Below are positions 7,663 to 15,928 of a stretch of DNA of 29,406 nt, one piece after another. Under the pieces are notes generated by a model that had not been told where the DNA came from, did no database searches, and worked only from the letters and a program-made list of their open reading frames with translations. The stretch is from DAIPKP01 sp964539095 (lineage in GTDB: Bacteria; Synergistota; Synergistia; Synergistales; Aminiphilaceae). Where the stretch lies: assembly GCA_964539095.1 (NCBI GenBank), contig CAZIFL010000038.1, positions 1-29,406 of the forward strand, written 5' to 3'. A program made the translations under genes and the position numbers. Every line of letters starts with the position of its first letter. Position 1 is the stretch's first letter.

Positions 7663-9472
7663 GAAGAGTTTTCTCCCAGAAAAAAGGCTTGGTGAAAAGC
7701 TGCCAGAGGGCCTTGTAGGCCGCCACGGAGTGCAGGATCCAGTAGAAGGGGTTCAGGAGAGAATAAAAGGTAAGGTGAAAGAGCTTTCGCCGAAAGACCG
7801 CGAGCATGTTGAGATAGATCCCCATGGCATTTCCCACCACAAGATTCAGGGTGGAGATCACCAGAATCCAGAGGGGAAAGAAGGACTCCATCCAAAAGGG
7901 ACGAAAGAGAATCCAGAAGATGAAGAGCCCCCAGAGCAGGGGGTTGATGAGAAAGGTGAGAAAGGTTCCCCCGATGAGAAGCTGCACCCCCAGAAAGGGG
8001 AGGAGCCCGATGGTTTTGAAGAGCTTGAGAGGATTGCGCATATGCACCAGATAGGTCTGCATATACCCCTTGATCCACCGGGAACGCTGGCGTATCCAGT
8101 TTCCCGTGCGGCTGTTGGCCTCTTCGAAGGTGGTGGAGTTCACCGTGGCCACCCACATGCGATGGGCACTTGCCCGAATGCCAAGATCCGCATCCTCCGT
8201 AACGTTGAAGGGGTCCCACCCCCCGAGAAGGCGCAGCATCTCCGTGCGAAAGTGATTGGAGGTACCCCCCAGAGGAATGGGCATCCCCAGAGCCTCTATA
8301 CCGGGGAGCATGTAATCGAACCAGTAGGAATACTCCAGGGTAAACATTCGGGTAAGCACATTCTGGGTGGCGTTGAAGTAGTTCAGCGCCGCCTGCACGC
8401 AGATCATATTTTCCGGGCCCTTCCTGAAGGCCACCAGAACCTTGCGGAGCTGATCCTTTTCGGGAACATCCTCCGCATCGTAGATGGTGAGATACTCTCC
8501 CCGGGCGAAGAGCAGACCGTAGTTGCACGCCTTGGGTTTGGTTTTGGGCATGGAATAGGGAACCCGGATGATTTCAAAATTTGCGGGGGGACGAAGAGCC
8601 CGTACTGCATCGTAGGTCTCGGTATCCTCCTCTTCCAGAAGGATCTTCACATCCAGCTTTTCCAGAGGATAGTCCATGGCCATAATGCCGGGGATGAGAT
8701 GGCGCACCACCTCGGGCTCCCGGTACATGGGGAGAAGCACCGTATAGATGGGGAGATCCTTTTCTTCCAGCGCCGCCGCCTCTTCCGGGGTTACCTGCTG
8801 GAAGATCTCAGTCCGAGCCCCCAGCACCGAGGCGAGAAGTTTGAATCCCAGGGAGATCACGTAAAAGACGTTGATGAGAAGAAAGAGAACCACCAGGGTC
8901 TCCCTCCCCCGGAAGAGAAGCCCCATAAGAAAGAGAGAGAGTATGCCGTAGAACAACACAAGCTGCGCCGTGGTAAAGGTCTCCATGGCGGATTCTCCGG
9001 GATTGCGGTAGAAAAGCCCCAGGGTGCTCTCCTGGGTGTAGGAATCTCGAAAAACTCTGGTGAGGGCGGCTCGAATCTCCCGTTCACTGCAGACGAAGAG
9101 CACAAGCTCCCGATTCATCTTTCGGGCAAGCTCTTCCAGAGGCTCTTTTTCGTTGGGATTAGGGGTTACGACCTGCAGCATCTCCCCCTCCATACCCAGA
9201 GGAAGGAGAGAGTGGTTCCGGAAAAACGCCTCCCCCATCACTCCCTCCACCTGCCGGAGCACCATGGGATCCGGTAGATCCTCCATCATGTTTCTGTAGG
9301 GAAGATCAAATTGGATGGAAAGAGCCCGGGCAATATCCAGAGGAGTCACCTTTCCCAGGCCTATAAGAATGTCCCCCAGGGAGGAGGTTGTTTTTTTCTG
9401 TATTTTCAGGGCCTCTTCCAGGGTTTGAGGGTTGATGATCTTTTCCTGCACGAGGATAGTACCAAGGAGCAT
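7643..9472 (-). CDS. Processive family-2 glycosyltransferase with N-terminal MshEN-like domain
   Basis: This 609-aa inner-membrane protein is the probable polysaccharide synthase. Residues 2-54 carry two 24-residue halves of an MshEN/GspE-N fold (each running from LG to a final IQ). Two membrane helices follow near 170-215, then a GT-A catalytic domain with LLEEED (278-283), DAED (332-335), the acceptor-side TED (425-427) and the processivity motif QRSRW (462-466). Further helices close the protein. This layout resembles NfrB- and BcsA-type synthases that extrude the growing glycan. In MshEN domains that bind c-di-GMP an arginine opens each half; here these positions are Leu2 and Ser31. The sugar is unknown. 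An AGGGAGA site precedes the ATG. Confidence 0.88.
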   Translation of the reverse strand: MLLGTILVQEKIINPQTLEEALKIQKKTTSSLGDILIGLGKVTPLDIARALSIQFDLPYRNMMEDLPDPMVLRQVEGVMGEAFFRNHSLLPLGMEGEMLQVVTPNPNEKEPLEELARKMNRELVLFVCSEREIRAALTRVFRDSYTQESTLGLFYRNPGESAMETFTTAQLVLFYGILSLFLMGLLFRGRETLVVLFLLINVFYVISLGFKLLASVLGARTEIFQQVTPEEAAALEEKDLPIYTVLLPMYREPEVVRHLIPGIMAMDYPLEKLDVKILLEEEDTETYDAVRALRPPANFEIIRVPYSMPKTKPKACNYGLLFARGEYLTIYDAEDVPEKDQLRKVLVAFRKGPENMICVQAALNYFNATQNVLTRMFTLEYSYWFDYMLPGIEALGMPIPLGGTSNHFRTEMLRLLGGWDPFNVTEDADLGIRASAHRMWVATVNSTTFEEANSRTGNWIRQRSRWIKGYMQTYLVHMRNPLKLFKTIGLLPFLGVQLLIGGTFLTFLINPLLWGLFIFWILFRPFWMESFFPLWILVISTLNLVVGNAMGIYLNMLAVFRRKLFHLTFYSLLNPFYWILHSVAAYKALWQLFTKPFFWEKTLHGLAKK

Positions 9473-9478
9473 GAGAGA

Positions 9479-10318
9479 TTATCTCCCTATCCGGGTACTG
9501 AAGACGATCTCAAGATTCGAACCGTCCCCGGTGTTCTTCCCCGAAAGATCCCAGGTGTTTCGAAGCATGATCTCCGTGGCAGAAGAGAGGGAGTAGACGA
9601 TCCCCACCCCGGCCTTGAAAAGAGAAAAGCCGTTGCGCCCCGGAGCGGTGCTTATGGAAAATCCATGAATGGCACTGAGGGTTGCCTGAAACCCCAGATT
9701 GGAAGAAGTGGGATGAAACCAGGTTCCATCGAAACGGAACTGATCCACCTCATCTCCCTCCAGAAAATGCCGGACTCCACCTTCGAGGCTTACATAGCCG
9801 TAGCGATCTTTCTGCTCCTCGTAGGACCACCCCCAGAGATACCGGAGATCAAGATAGGTGTTTCCATCCCCCAAGCGAAAAGGGCTATCCGTGGTATATC
9901 CCGAAGGGATGCCCAGAAGAAGCTGCCAGGAGGCGGTTTCGAACCCCCGGGCCCAGAGGCGCCGGCGTATTCCCAGCTCGACATCGTGAAAGTCCTGTTC
10001 CGAAAGATCTGAGGGCTCCAGTTTTTCTGCCCTCTGCCAGGGAAGGGCAAATATGAGGGTGGTCTCTTCGGTGAGACCATGCTCCATATAGAGCTTGATC
10101 TCCCGCTTACGGTAGGTTCCGTCCTCGCTCCTTTTCCGCTCCCCCCCCTCATCCCAGAACCAGCCGCTCTGGTACTCGGAAAAGGCGAGAGAGAGATAGG
10201 TCTCCCCTTTCGGCTGCACCCAAGCCGCGGCGAAGAGTGGAACGCAGCATCCCGGCAGAAAAAATGTCAGGAGAGAGAACGTACCCAGAGAAAGAGAGAT
10301 CTGCCGGAGAATGCTCAT
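9479..10318 (-). CDS. Putative outer-membrane beta-barrel of the exopolysaccharide module
   Basis: This 279-aa exported protein has a signal peptide of about 31 residues; the segment LPGCC could also be read as a weak lipobox. The mature part alternates polar and hydrophobic residues in many short strands with aromatic girdles (for example TYLDLRYLWGW and GYVSLEGGVRHF), and ends in a strand-like tail (LEIVFSTRIGR), as in outer-membrane barrels of the DUF3187 kind. Its ATG overlaps the BcsB-like stop by four bases and its own stop lies 6 bases before the glycosyltransferase start. This position suggests it is the export channel or a glycan-binding barrel replacing BcsC or AlgE. The family name is tentative. 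Confidence 0.75.
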   Translation of the reverse strand: MSILRQISLSLGTFSLLTFFLPGCCVPLFAAAWVQPKGETYLSLAFSEYQSGWFWDEGGERKRSEDGTYRKREIKLYMEHGLTEETTLIFALPWQRAEKLEPSDLSEQDFHDVELGIRRRLWARGFETASWQLLLGIPSGYTTDSPFRLGDGNTYLDLRYLWGWSYEEQKDRYGYVSLEGGVRHFLEGDEVDQFRFDGTWFHPTSSNLGFQATLSAIHGFSISTAPGRNGFSLFKAGVGIVYSLSSATEIMLRNTWDLSGKNTGDGSNLEIVFSTRIGR

Positions 10319-12273
10319 TTTTTTTGTCTCCTTTTCAGGAAGAGAGAGCCAAAGAAGAGGGTCATCAGCACCCAGAGCCCCAGGAGAAACACCTCTCGAT
10401 ACTGGAACCAGAGCCGTTCCAGCAGGGGGCGGATCAGCCCCCGCTCCACCGTGACAAAACGGCTCCGGGTGTCGAAGGTTCGTACATCCCGGGAAGAGCG
10501 GAAGGCCATCAGGTTTCCCCTGATAAATCCTGCACTCTCAGAGGCGGTAAAGAAAGCCGCCGCCTCCTCCATCATCCGGGGATTTGGAGACGAAAGAAGA
10601 ATCACCGGTTTTGAGGTATTACCCAGGAGAAAGAGGGCGAGATCTTCCTCCTCCTCATAGAGATAGAGAAAGGTCCCCCGCTGCTGTTTTCTGAGAAGAA
10701 GACCCCGGCGCAAATCCAGAGGGAGCATATTTGTCAGGAATTCGGGAATGTTCTGGGGCGAGATTACCGCCACGACCCAAGAGGCATCTTTGATGTAGGA
10801 AGGTTCCTCCAGAGTAGTATGCACTTCAGGAAAGAGGAAGACCCCTTCGGGATAGGATCCGGAGAGCCAGAAGAGCATGTCCGCCGCGCTCTGCACCAAG
10901 GGAACCGAAAGGGAGGGATCCAGCAGAAAGACCCCCTTCTGGGGAGCGAAAAGACCAAAAGCGTTCCAGGAGAGAGCCTGAAGGGGATAGGAGCCATGCC
11001 CTCTATAGGTGGAAGAGGGAAGAAGGGAGGCCCGGTTCTCTCCGGCCTGGTAGCGGCACATGCCCTCGTCCATCTGATAGGAGATCATCAGGCGAAGGCG
11101 ATTTTCCGTGGCGAGAGCGATCCCTGAAGGAAGAAGGATCTTTTTACGAAAATTCCCCTCTGCAAAGAGCTGTTCGCTCTGGATAAAGACGTTGTTCCAG
11201 TACACATCCATCCGGGGGGGACGCTCTCCTCCGGGGGGAATCGTAAAGGCTCCTTCAAGCTCAAAAGAGAGGGTCTCCGGTACCGAAGGAAGAAGCCCGG
11301 GGAAGACCGGAACTTCGAGAAGAACCTCATGGTGGCCCCTACCCTGGGTAGGCGGAAGAATATTTGTCTGGGGAATTCTTTCGGAGGCGTCGAGACGCTC
11401 CGGAAGAATGGAGCTGGAAGGAATGGCTCCGAAGGCGGGGCCGCAGACAAGACTCTGCACCATATCTCCAAGCACCCCCGCTTCTCCTTGAGCGAAAAGA
11501 ACAAGCCCCCTCTTTTCCATCAGGGATATCCCCTTGGGAACCTCGAAATCTTCAGGAAGACTCCCGGAGGATTCCGCAAGGAGAATGAAGGGGGAAGGGT
11601 CCTCCTCTCGAAGCTCTGAAACAAAGGAGATCCTCATTCCCGGAGAGGCTTTCCGTAAAAAAGCCCCAAGCCAGATGGCAGCCTGGCTTTCGGCGAGGGA
11701 GGGCTCCCGGGGGAGAACAATCCTGAGAGAGTCGAAAAGAGTTTCGAAAAAGTCGGATACGGTTCGGTGGGGGATACGAAGATCTTTGAAAGTCAGGAGA
11801 GAGTCCCCATGCACCCGAAAGAAAAGCTGCCCCGTGAAGCGATCCTCGCAAAGATCATTTGTAATGCTTATGCGAGACTCCACCCTGGCGTGAAGAAAAG
11901 AAGCCTGGGGGAGATCCCGGGGAAGGGGTATCCGTACCCGGGGATTTTGTCGAAGCTCCCCGGCGGTTCGCCTCGCCACAGGTCTTTCGTTGATGTAAAA
12001 GGTAAAAAGACTTTCATTGCGAAGAACTTCGGAAGGGGTAATGTGCCAGAGCATCTCTCCGGAAAGGGCCTCCATCCGGGGAAGAGAAAAGAAGGCGGAG
12101 AAGGCACCCTCGGCTCCTTCTACCCGAGACTCCTGGGGGAAACCGAGACCTTCAAGACTTCGGGAGAACATTTCCTGAGCGGGAACATCTCCACAGAAAA
12201 AGAAAAGTATTCCCAAAAGGAGGATGCTTCCAAATCCCCTTGAAGCCCTGAGCATGTTTTTTTCAGCGATCAA
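10315..12273 (-). CDS. BcsB-like periplasmic cellulose-synthase regulatory subunit
   Basis: This 652-aa protein has a signal peptide, a large periplasmic region and a single C-terminal membrane helix (about 625-645) with a short basic tail (KRRQKK), the topology of BcsB. Two carbohydrate-binding-like segments are recognisable: one ending in CEDRFTGQLFFRVHGDS, the other with NRLRLMISYQMDEGMC and LLPSSTYRGHGSYPLQAL, which corresponds to the usual BcsB stretch of a cysteine followed by an STI-like turn and a proline. The start chosen is TTG at 12273 because GAGGAGG lies 6 bases upstream; the ATG at 12279 would directly abut that site. It would guide glycan from the synthase through the periplasm. 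It is the first gene of the module. Confidence 0.8.
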   Translation of the reverse strand: MIAEKNMLRASRGFGSILLLGILFFFCGDVPAQEMFSRSLEGLGFPQESRVEGAEGAFSAFFSLPRMEALSGEMLWHITPSEVLRNESLFTFYINERPVARRTAGELRQNPRVRIPLPRDLPQASFLHARVESRISITNDLCEDRFTGQLFFRVHGDSLLTFKDLRIPHRTVSDFFETLFDSLRIVLPREPSLAESQAAIWLGAFLRKASPGMRISFVSELREEDPSPFILLAESSGSLPEDFEVPKGISLMEKRGLVLFAQGEAGVLGDMVQSLVCGPAFGAIPSSSILPERLDASERIPQTNILPPTQGRGHHEVLLEVPVFPGLLPSVPETLSFELEGAFTIPPGGERPPRMDVYWNNVFIQSEQLFAEGNFRKKILLPSGIALATENRLRLMISYQMDEGMCRYQAGENRASLLPSSTYRGHGSYPLQALSWNAFGLFAPQKGVFLLDPSLSVPLVQSAADMLFWLSGSYPEGVFLFPEVHTTLEEPSYIKDASWVVAVISPQNIPEFLTNMLPLDLRRGLLLRKQQRGTFLYLYEEEEDLALFLLGNTSKPVILLSSPNPRMMEEAAAFFTASESAGFIRGNLMAFRSSRDVRTFDTRSRFVTVERGLIRPLLERLWFQYREVFLLGLWVLMTLFFGSLFLKRRQKK

Positions 12274-12389
12274 CGGCATCCTCCTCTTTTTTGGATAATC
12301 GACGCCCCAGAACATACCATCACCCTTTCTGAATTGTAATGCTTATCTTTCTGCTTTTTGGGAGAAGTCCCTTCAATGAATACAGAAGC

Positions 12390-12395
12390 ATTATA
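12390..12395 (-). promoter_or_regulatory. -10 box candidate for the exopolysaccharide module
   Basis: A perfect TATAAT on the minus strand lies about 117 bases before the BcsB-like TTG start. The -35 region is a poor match (CCCTTT at 17 bases). It implies a leader of about 110 nt. Apart from this box and the terminator at 12506-12566, nothing was identified in the roughly 310 bases between the module and the hydrogenase fragment. Confidence 0.35.
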
Positions 12396-12505
12396 CATGC
12401 AATCCCTCCAAAAAAGGGGGCGAAAACTGGTTGCCCTCGAGAAGATATCGTGCGGCTTTGACTCTCATGACCGCACATTTCAGGGGTACTGTAAAAACGC
12501 ATACA

Positions 12506-12566
12506 AAGGGGCCCGGAAAGGCTCTTCCCCCAATCTTTACGGGAAAAGAGCTTTTCCGGGCCCCTT
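12506..12566 (-). terminator. Terminator of the hydrogenase operon
   Basis: A long GC-rich hairpin (12506-12530 with 12541-12566) has about 23 paired positions with one mismatch and a small bulge. On the minus strand it is followed by TTTG and then a second T run at 12492-12496. It lies 23 bases after the small ferredoxin-like fragment and shares its GGCCCG(A/G)AAAG core with the terminator at 4811-4857. Confidence 0.75.
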
Positions 12567-12588
12567 AGTTAGAGAAGCAGATTCACCG

Positions 12589-12669
12589 CTATTCTGCGGT
12601 ATGAATTACCTTGACCGGGCATGCATCGGCACAGGCACCGCAACCGATACACCTTCTCCTATGGCGCAC
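12589..12669 (-). pseudogene. Fragment with one [4Fe-4S] motif after mbhN
   Basis: A 26-codon frame opening at GTG 12667-12669 encodes CIGCGACADACPVKVIHTAE and a stop. That is a complete C-x2-C-x2-C-x3-CP [4Fe-4S] ligand set, too good to be chance. It has no N-terminal half or second cluster motif. The mbhN frame, continued past its TAG at 12699-12701, reads SEAPEKKELVCA and would enter this frame if one base were inserted at about 12663. The most economical reading is an additional C-terminal cluster domain of mbhN, or a small ferredoxin, broken by a TAG and a one-base loss. Assembly error or a genuinely short translated peptide (AAGGA precedes the GTG) are alternatives. Confidence 0.6.
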
Positions 12670-12698
12670 ACCAATTCCTTTTTCTCGGGAGCCTCGGA

Positions 12699-13112
12699 CT
12701 AGAGGCGTTTGCCGGAATCAGTAACGATCTCCGAGGCTCTTTCGTAGGAAGAGTTCAACCCCTGATCGGTCATCCAGAGACAGGACACGGGGCATACGTC
12801 GACACACTGCTCGCAAAAACAGCAGCGATCCACGTGGATCTGGATCTTCTTCTCCCCTGGAAGATGTTCTATAGCGTTGGCGGGGCAGACGCGAAGGCAG
12901 AGCTTGCAGCCGATGCACGTCTCCCTGTCGTATCCGATACGCCCCCTGAAATGAGGGGGAATCGTCACGGGGGGGTGCAGCGAAATCTCTCCCCTCCCTG
13001 CCGCCTCCAGAGCCTCTGTCAGGTTATCCGGAAGATGGGGAGCGAGAAAAGGATTGGTGGCATTCTCCTGAGTTCCCTGGCGGAGAACCTGAATCATCAT
13101 TCGATTAAGCAT
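12699..13112 (-). CDS. mbhN: Mbh hydrogenase 2[4Fe-4S] ferredoxin subunit MbhN (NuoI-like)
   Basis: This 137-aa peripheral subunit relays electrons from reduced ferredoxin to the hydrogenase small subunit. Two cluster motifs are intact: Cys66, 69, 72, 76 (CIGCKLCLRVCP) and Cys97, 100, 103, 107 (CCFCEQCVDVCP). An extra cysteine, Cys98, is adjacent to the second set. The N-terminal 60 residues, with PHFRGRIGYDRETC, match NuoI-like subunits. It starts 14 bases after mbhM and is the last intact gene of the operon; a broken extra cluster motif follows before the terminator. Confidence 0.88.
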   Translation of the reverse strand: MLNRMMIQVLRQGTQENATNPFLAPHLPDNLTEALEAAGRGEISLHPPVTIPPHFRGRIGYDRETCIGCKLCLRVCPANAIEHLPGEKKIQIHVDRCCFCEQCVDVCPVSCLWMTDQGLNSSYERASEIVTDSGKRL

Positions 13113-13126
13113 TTTTCTCCCCTCCT

Positions 13127-14119
13127 CTACATGAAGATATCAAGGGAAATCAGAATCATCCCCGCTATCCCAAGACCGGAGACGTTAAACCAGTAAAAAC
13201 GGGAGGCCTGCCAGATTTTAAAGCGCCCGAAAGAGGTGCGAATGAGGGTAACTCCAAGGATCTGCATGATAAAGACCTTTGCCCAGAACCAGAAGAAGTC
13301 CAGAAAGTAGACTCCGAAGCCTGAAAAGCCGAGAGATCTTCCAAGGGACCAGGGGAAGAAGATAGCCACCACAAAGGCACACATGGCAAGGGTACGGATA
13401 GCAAAGGTGATTTTGAACATGGCGAGATTCCGGCCGGAGTACTCTGCGATAAGCCCTTCAAGGATCTCTGTTTTTGCCTCGGGGATATCCATGGGGACCT
13501 TCCCCGTCTCCGCAGGAACCACCGCCAGAAGAGCCAGAAGCAGGGCACACATCCCCACGATACCGACCTTGCCCAGAGCGCTCCAGAGAGGCATGATGAC
13601 ATAGGTTTCGGTGCTGAAGGGGTGACCCGGAAGCCCCAGACGATAGGCTGCCCACGCAAGGGTACAGATCACAAGAGCCAGAGGAAGCTCGTAGCTCATC
13701 ATAAGAACCATTTCACGCTGAGCACCCACGTTGGCATAGGGGGAGCCGCTGGCAAAACCAGCCACCACCATGGCTACCGCCGAAAGGGCAAAAAGGTACA
13801 TGATAAGGATCATGTCTCCGTTCCCCGTAAGAATCGGGGGGAGGGAGCCTATGGGAATGTAGAGTATCACCATCATGGCCGCTACCGCCGCAAGCCAGGG
13901 GGCTCCGTTGAAGAGCCATGGGACAGCTCGGCGTGGGACGATGCTCTCCTTACCCATAAGTTTGATAATGTCATAGACCGGCTGCAGTATGGGGGGGCCG
14001 ATACGGTTCTGCATCCGGGCGTGTAGAATCCGGTCTACCCCTTCGAACACCAGGGCAATGATGACCGAGAGAACTACCAGGGCCATTCCCGCCACAAGTT
14101 TCATGAGAAAGAGTATCAT
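13127..14119 (-). CDS. mbhM: Mbh hydrogenase membrane subunit MbhM (NuoH-like)
   Basis: This 330-aa integral membrane protein anchors the peripheral [NiFe] arm and couples electron transfer to ion movement, as NuoH does in complex I. The start is the ATG whose ATGA overlaps the mbhL stop; longer frames upstream are shadow. Family marks include EGVDRILHARMQNRIGPPILQP near residues 26-47, DIIKLMGKE, the loop PETGKVPMDIPEAKTEILEG with its acidic cluster, and about eight membrane helices. It sits between the catalytic subunit and the ferredoxin subunit, as in archaeal mbh. Confidence 0.9.
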   Translation of the reverse strand: MILFLMKLVAGMALVVLSVIIALVFEGVDRILHARMQNRIGPPILQPVYDIIKLMGKESIVPRRAVPWLFNGAPWLAAVAAMMVILYIPIGSLPPILTGNGDMILIMYLFALSAVAMVVAGFASGSPYANVGAQREMVLMMSYELPLALVICTLAWAAYRLGLPGHPFSTETYVIMPLWSALGKVGIVGMCALLLALLAVVPAETGKVPMDIPEAKTEILEGLIAEYSGRNLAMFKITFAIRTLAMCAFVVAIFFPWSLGRSLGFSGFGVYFLDFFWFWAKVFIMQILGVTLIRTSFGRFKIWQASRFYWFNVSGLGIAGMILISLDIFM

Positions 14120-15354
14120 CCCCGCATCATCCTCCTTGTCTTTTCCCGACAGAGTTCGGTGAGAGCCTGTTTTTCCACAACTCTCTCCGCCCCCCGGGAT
14201 GCATCGGTTATCTGAATTCGTTCCATGCAGGATATGCAGGGATCCACGCTGTTGATGATGAGGGGGACATCCGCAAGCTCCTGATCTCGGAACATGACGG
14301 GCCACGCCACGGCGTTGGAGTAGGTGGGGGCGCGGACACTCCAGGAGGTGATGTTTTCCTCTCCCTTTGTGAGATAGACCACATGGGTATCATCCCCCCG
14401 GGGTGCTTCAATAATCCCTATACCCTGCCCCTCCGCATTTTTAAGATACGAGAGAAGCTTGGGAATCTTAGGTTCCCACATGAGATCGCCTTCTGGAATA
14501 CCTTCGAGAATCATCTCAAGGATCTCCAGACTCTGCACCACCTCCATGGTACGCACCACAAAGCGGTCGAAGACGTCTCCCCGGACCTCTCCAAAATGAT
14601 CCTGGGGGACCACGGGGATAACATTAAAGTCTCCATAAGCTTCGTAGGGCTGACTGCACCGGAGATCGGTGCGCAGTCCGCTTCCCCGGGCGGTAGGCCC
14701 AAGGGAGACATATCGGACAGCATCCTCGGTGCTGAGCACCCCCACGTCTCTCATACGGGCTGCTACGATGGGGTCATCATAGACGGGATCCGTAAAGACA
14801 TGGAAATGCTCCCGATAGTAGGCGATAAGATCCCGTACTGCCGCAGCTGTTTCAGAAGTGAGATCCCGCCGGACACCGCCTACGGTGCCCACTCCATAGT
14901 TTACCCGGTTTCCCGTAAGAATTTCGAGAGTATCCATCACCTTTTCCCGGAGTTCCATCCCCAGGTGAAAGGCGGAGTCGAAGCCGATGGTGTAGCATGC
15001 CACCCCGGCCCAGAGGATATGGGAGTGAATGCGCTCAAGTTCGAGCACCAGGCTCCGTATGTACTGGGCTCTTTTGGGGACCTCAATCTTTGCGGCATCC
15101 TCCACCGCCCGGACAAAAGCGGTGATGTGGCAGAAGGAACAGATGCCGCAGATTCGTTCCGCCAGATAGATGACCTGAATCGGATTGCGCTTCTGCGCCA
15201 TCAGCTCAATGCCACGGTGCACCGCCCCAGGACGGATAGTGGCATCCACAATGCGCTCTCCATCCACATTGAGCCATGCGGTAATAGGTTCTTTCAGCCC
15301 CACATGCACCGGCCCGATGGGGATGGTATAGGTTGTTCCCTTTTCTGCTGCCAT
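14116..15354 (-). CDS. mbhL: Mbh [NiFe]-hydrogenase large (catalytic) subunit MbhL
   Basis: This 412-aa subunit holds the Ni-Fe centre that reduces protons to H2. Both ligand pairs are present: Cys69/Cys72 in ERICGICSFCH and Cys373/Cys376 in DPCISCMER. This separates it from Mbx/Mbs complexes and from NuoD, which have lost nickel ligands, and places it with group 4 energy-converting hydrogenases of the Mbh (4d-like) kind. About 36 residues follow the last cysteine pair; whether this tail is cleaved on maturation cannot be told. No hypA-F or protease gene lies in the window, so maturation must be encoded elsewhere. Start ATG, 13 bases after mbhK. Confidence 0.92.
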   Translation of the reverse strand: MAAEKGTTYTIPIGPVHVGLKEPITAWLNVDGERIVDATIRPGAVHRGIELMAQKRNPIQVIYLAERICGICSFCHITAFVRAVEDAAKIEVPKRAQYIRSLVLELERIHSHILWAGVACYTIGFDSAFHLGMELREKVMDTLEILTGNRVNYGVGTVGGVRRDLTSETAAAVRDLIAYYREHFHVFTDPVYDDPIVAARMRDVGVLSTEDAVRYVSLGPTARGSGLRTDLRCSQPYEAYGDFNVIPVVPQDHFGEVRGDVFDRFVVRTMEVVQSLEILEMILEGIPEGDLMWEPKIPKLLSYLKNAEGQGIGIIEAPRGDDTHVVYLTKGEENITSWSVRAPTYSNAVAWPVMFRDQELADVPLIINSVDPCISCMERIQITDASRGAERVVEKQALTELCREKTRRMMRG

Positions 15355-15367
15355 GGTAACCAGCCTC

Positions 15368-15928
15368 CTAGGAGAGTTCCCGGATATGTTCGGGCTTCAG
15401 TCCGGTTTCGTCCCGCCGCTTGGGAAAGACGCTTCGATCCCAATCTTCGGGGAGAAAGACCAGGTTTTTGTTTTCCAGACCCACGAAATCCACTCCGTAG
15501 AGTTCTAAAATCTCCCGTTCGCTGTACTCCACTCCGGGAATCATGGGCCATAGCGAGGGCATGGAGAGAAGATCCTTGGAGAGTCGGACTTTCACAGAGA
15601 TCCCTACCTGGGTCTCCCGCCCCGCCGCCCGGTAAAGGGAGAAGTGATAGTTGAGCATCACCCTCTCACCCTCATCATTTCCAGATATAACGTGAAAGTG
15701 AGGAAAATCGAGGGTACCGAGAAACTCCACAAATTCGAGAAACCGGTGTCGAGGGATTTCTATCCAGAGATCGCCCAGCTCGACGCAATCCTGACTTGTG
15801 GGAATGCGCGTATGCTCCTCCAGAGAGAGAAGATCCTCTCCCAGAAATTCCTGGATAGCCATCCGTACTTCTTGAAACGAAAGGGCCTCCGACGGGGAGG
15901 TAACTGCCAGGGATGTGTTTTCCTTCAT
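15368..15928 (-). CDS. mbhK: Mbh hydrogenase subunit MbhK (NuoC-like)
   Basis: This 186-aa peripheral subunit corresponds to the 30-kDa NuoC subunit and scaffolds the large subunit. The C-terminal third has the family block: SMPSLWPMIPGVEYSEREILELYGVDFVG (residues about 122-150), then VFLPEDWDRSVFPKRRDE. The N-terminal 40 residues are variable, as usual. Its ATG overlaps the mbhJ stop by four bases. It contains no cofactor ligands. Confidence 0.87.
   Translation of the reverse strand: MKENTSLAVTSPSEALSFQEVRMAIQEFLGEDLLSLEEHTRIPTSQDCVELGDLWIEIPRHRFLEFVEFLGTLDFPHFHVISGNDEGERVMLNYHFSLYRAAGRETQVGISVKVRLSKDLLSMPSLWPMIPGVEYSEREILELYGVDFVGLENKNLVFLPEDWDRSVFPKRRDETGLKPEHIRELS

Noticed and set aside
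7484..9277. 597-codon open frame on the plus strand
   Set aside because: Antisense shadow of the glycosyltransferase, whose catalytic motifs and ribosome-binding site are clear.
9510..9530. GATTCGAACC-like string resembling a tRNA T-arm
   Set aside because: It is coding sequence within the outer-membrane protein gene, with no acceptor stem, anticodon arm or CCA region around it.
12316..12520. Possible small gene between the polysaccharide module and the hydrogenase terminator
   Set aside because: Frames here are short, lack ribosome-binding sites and partly overlap the terminator; only promoter-like elements were seen.
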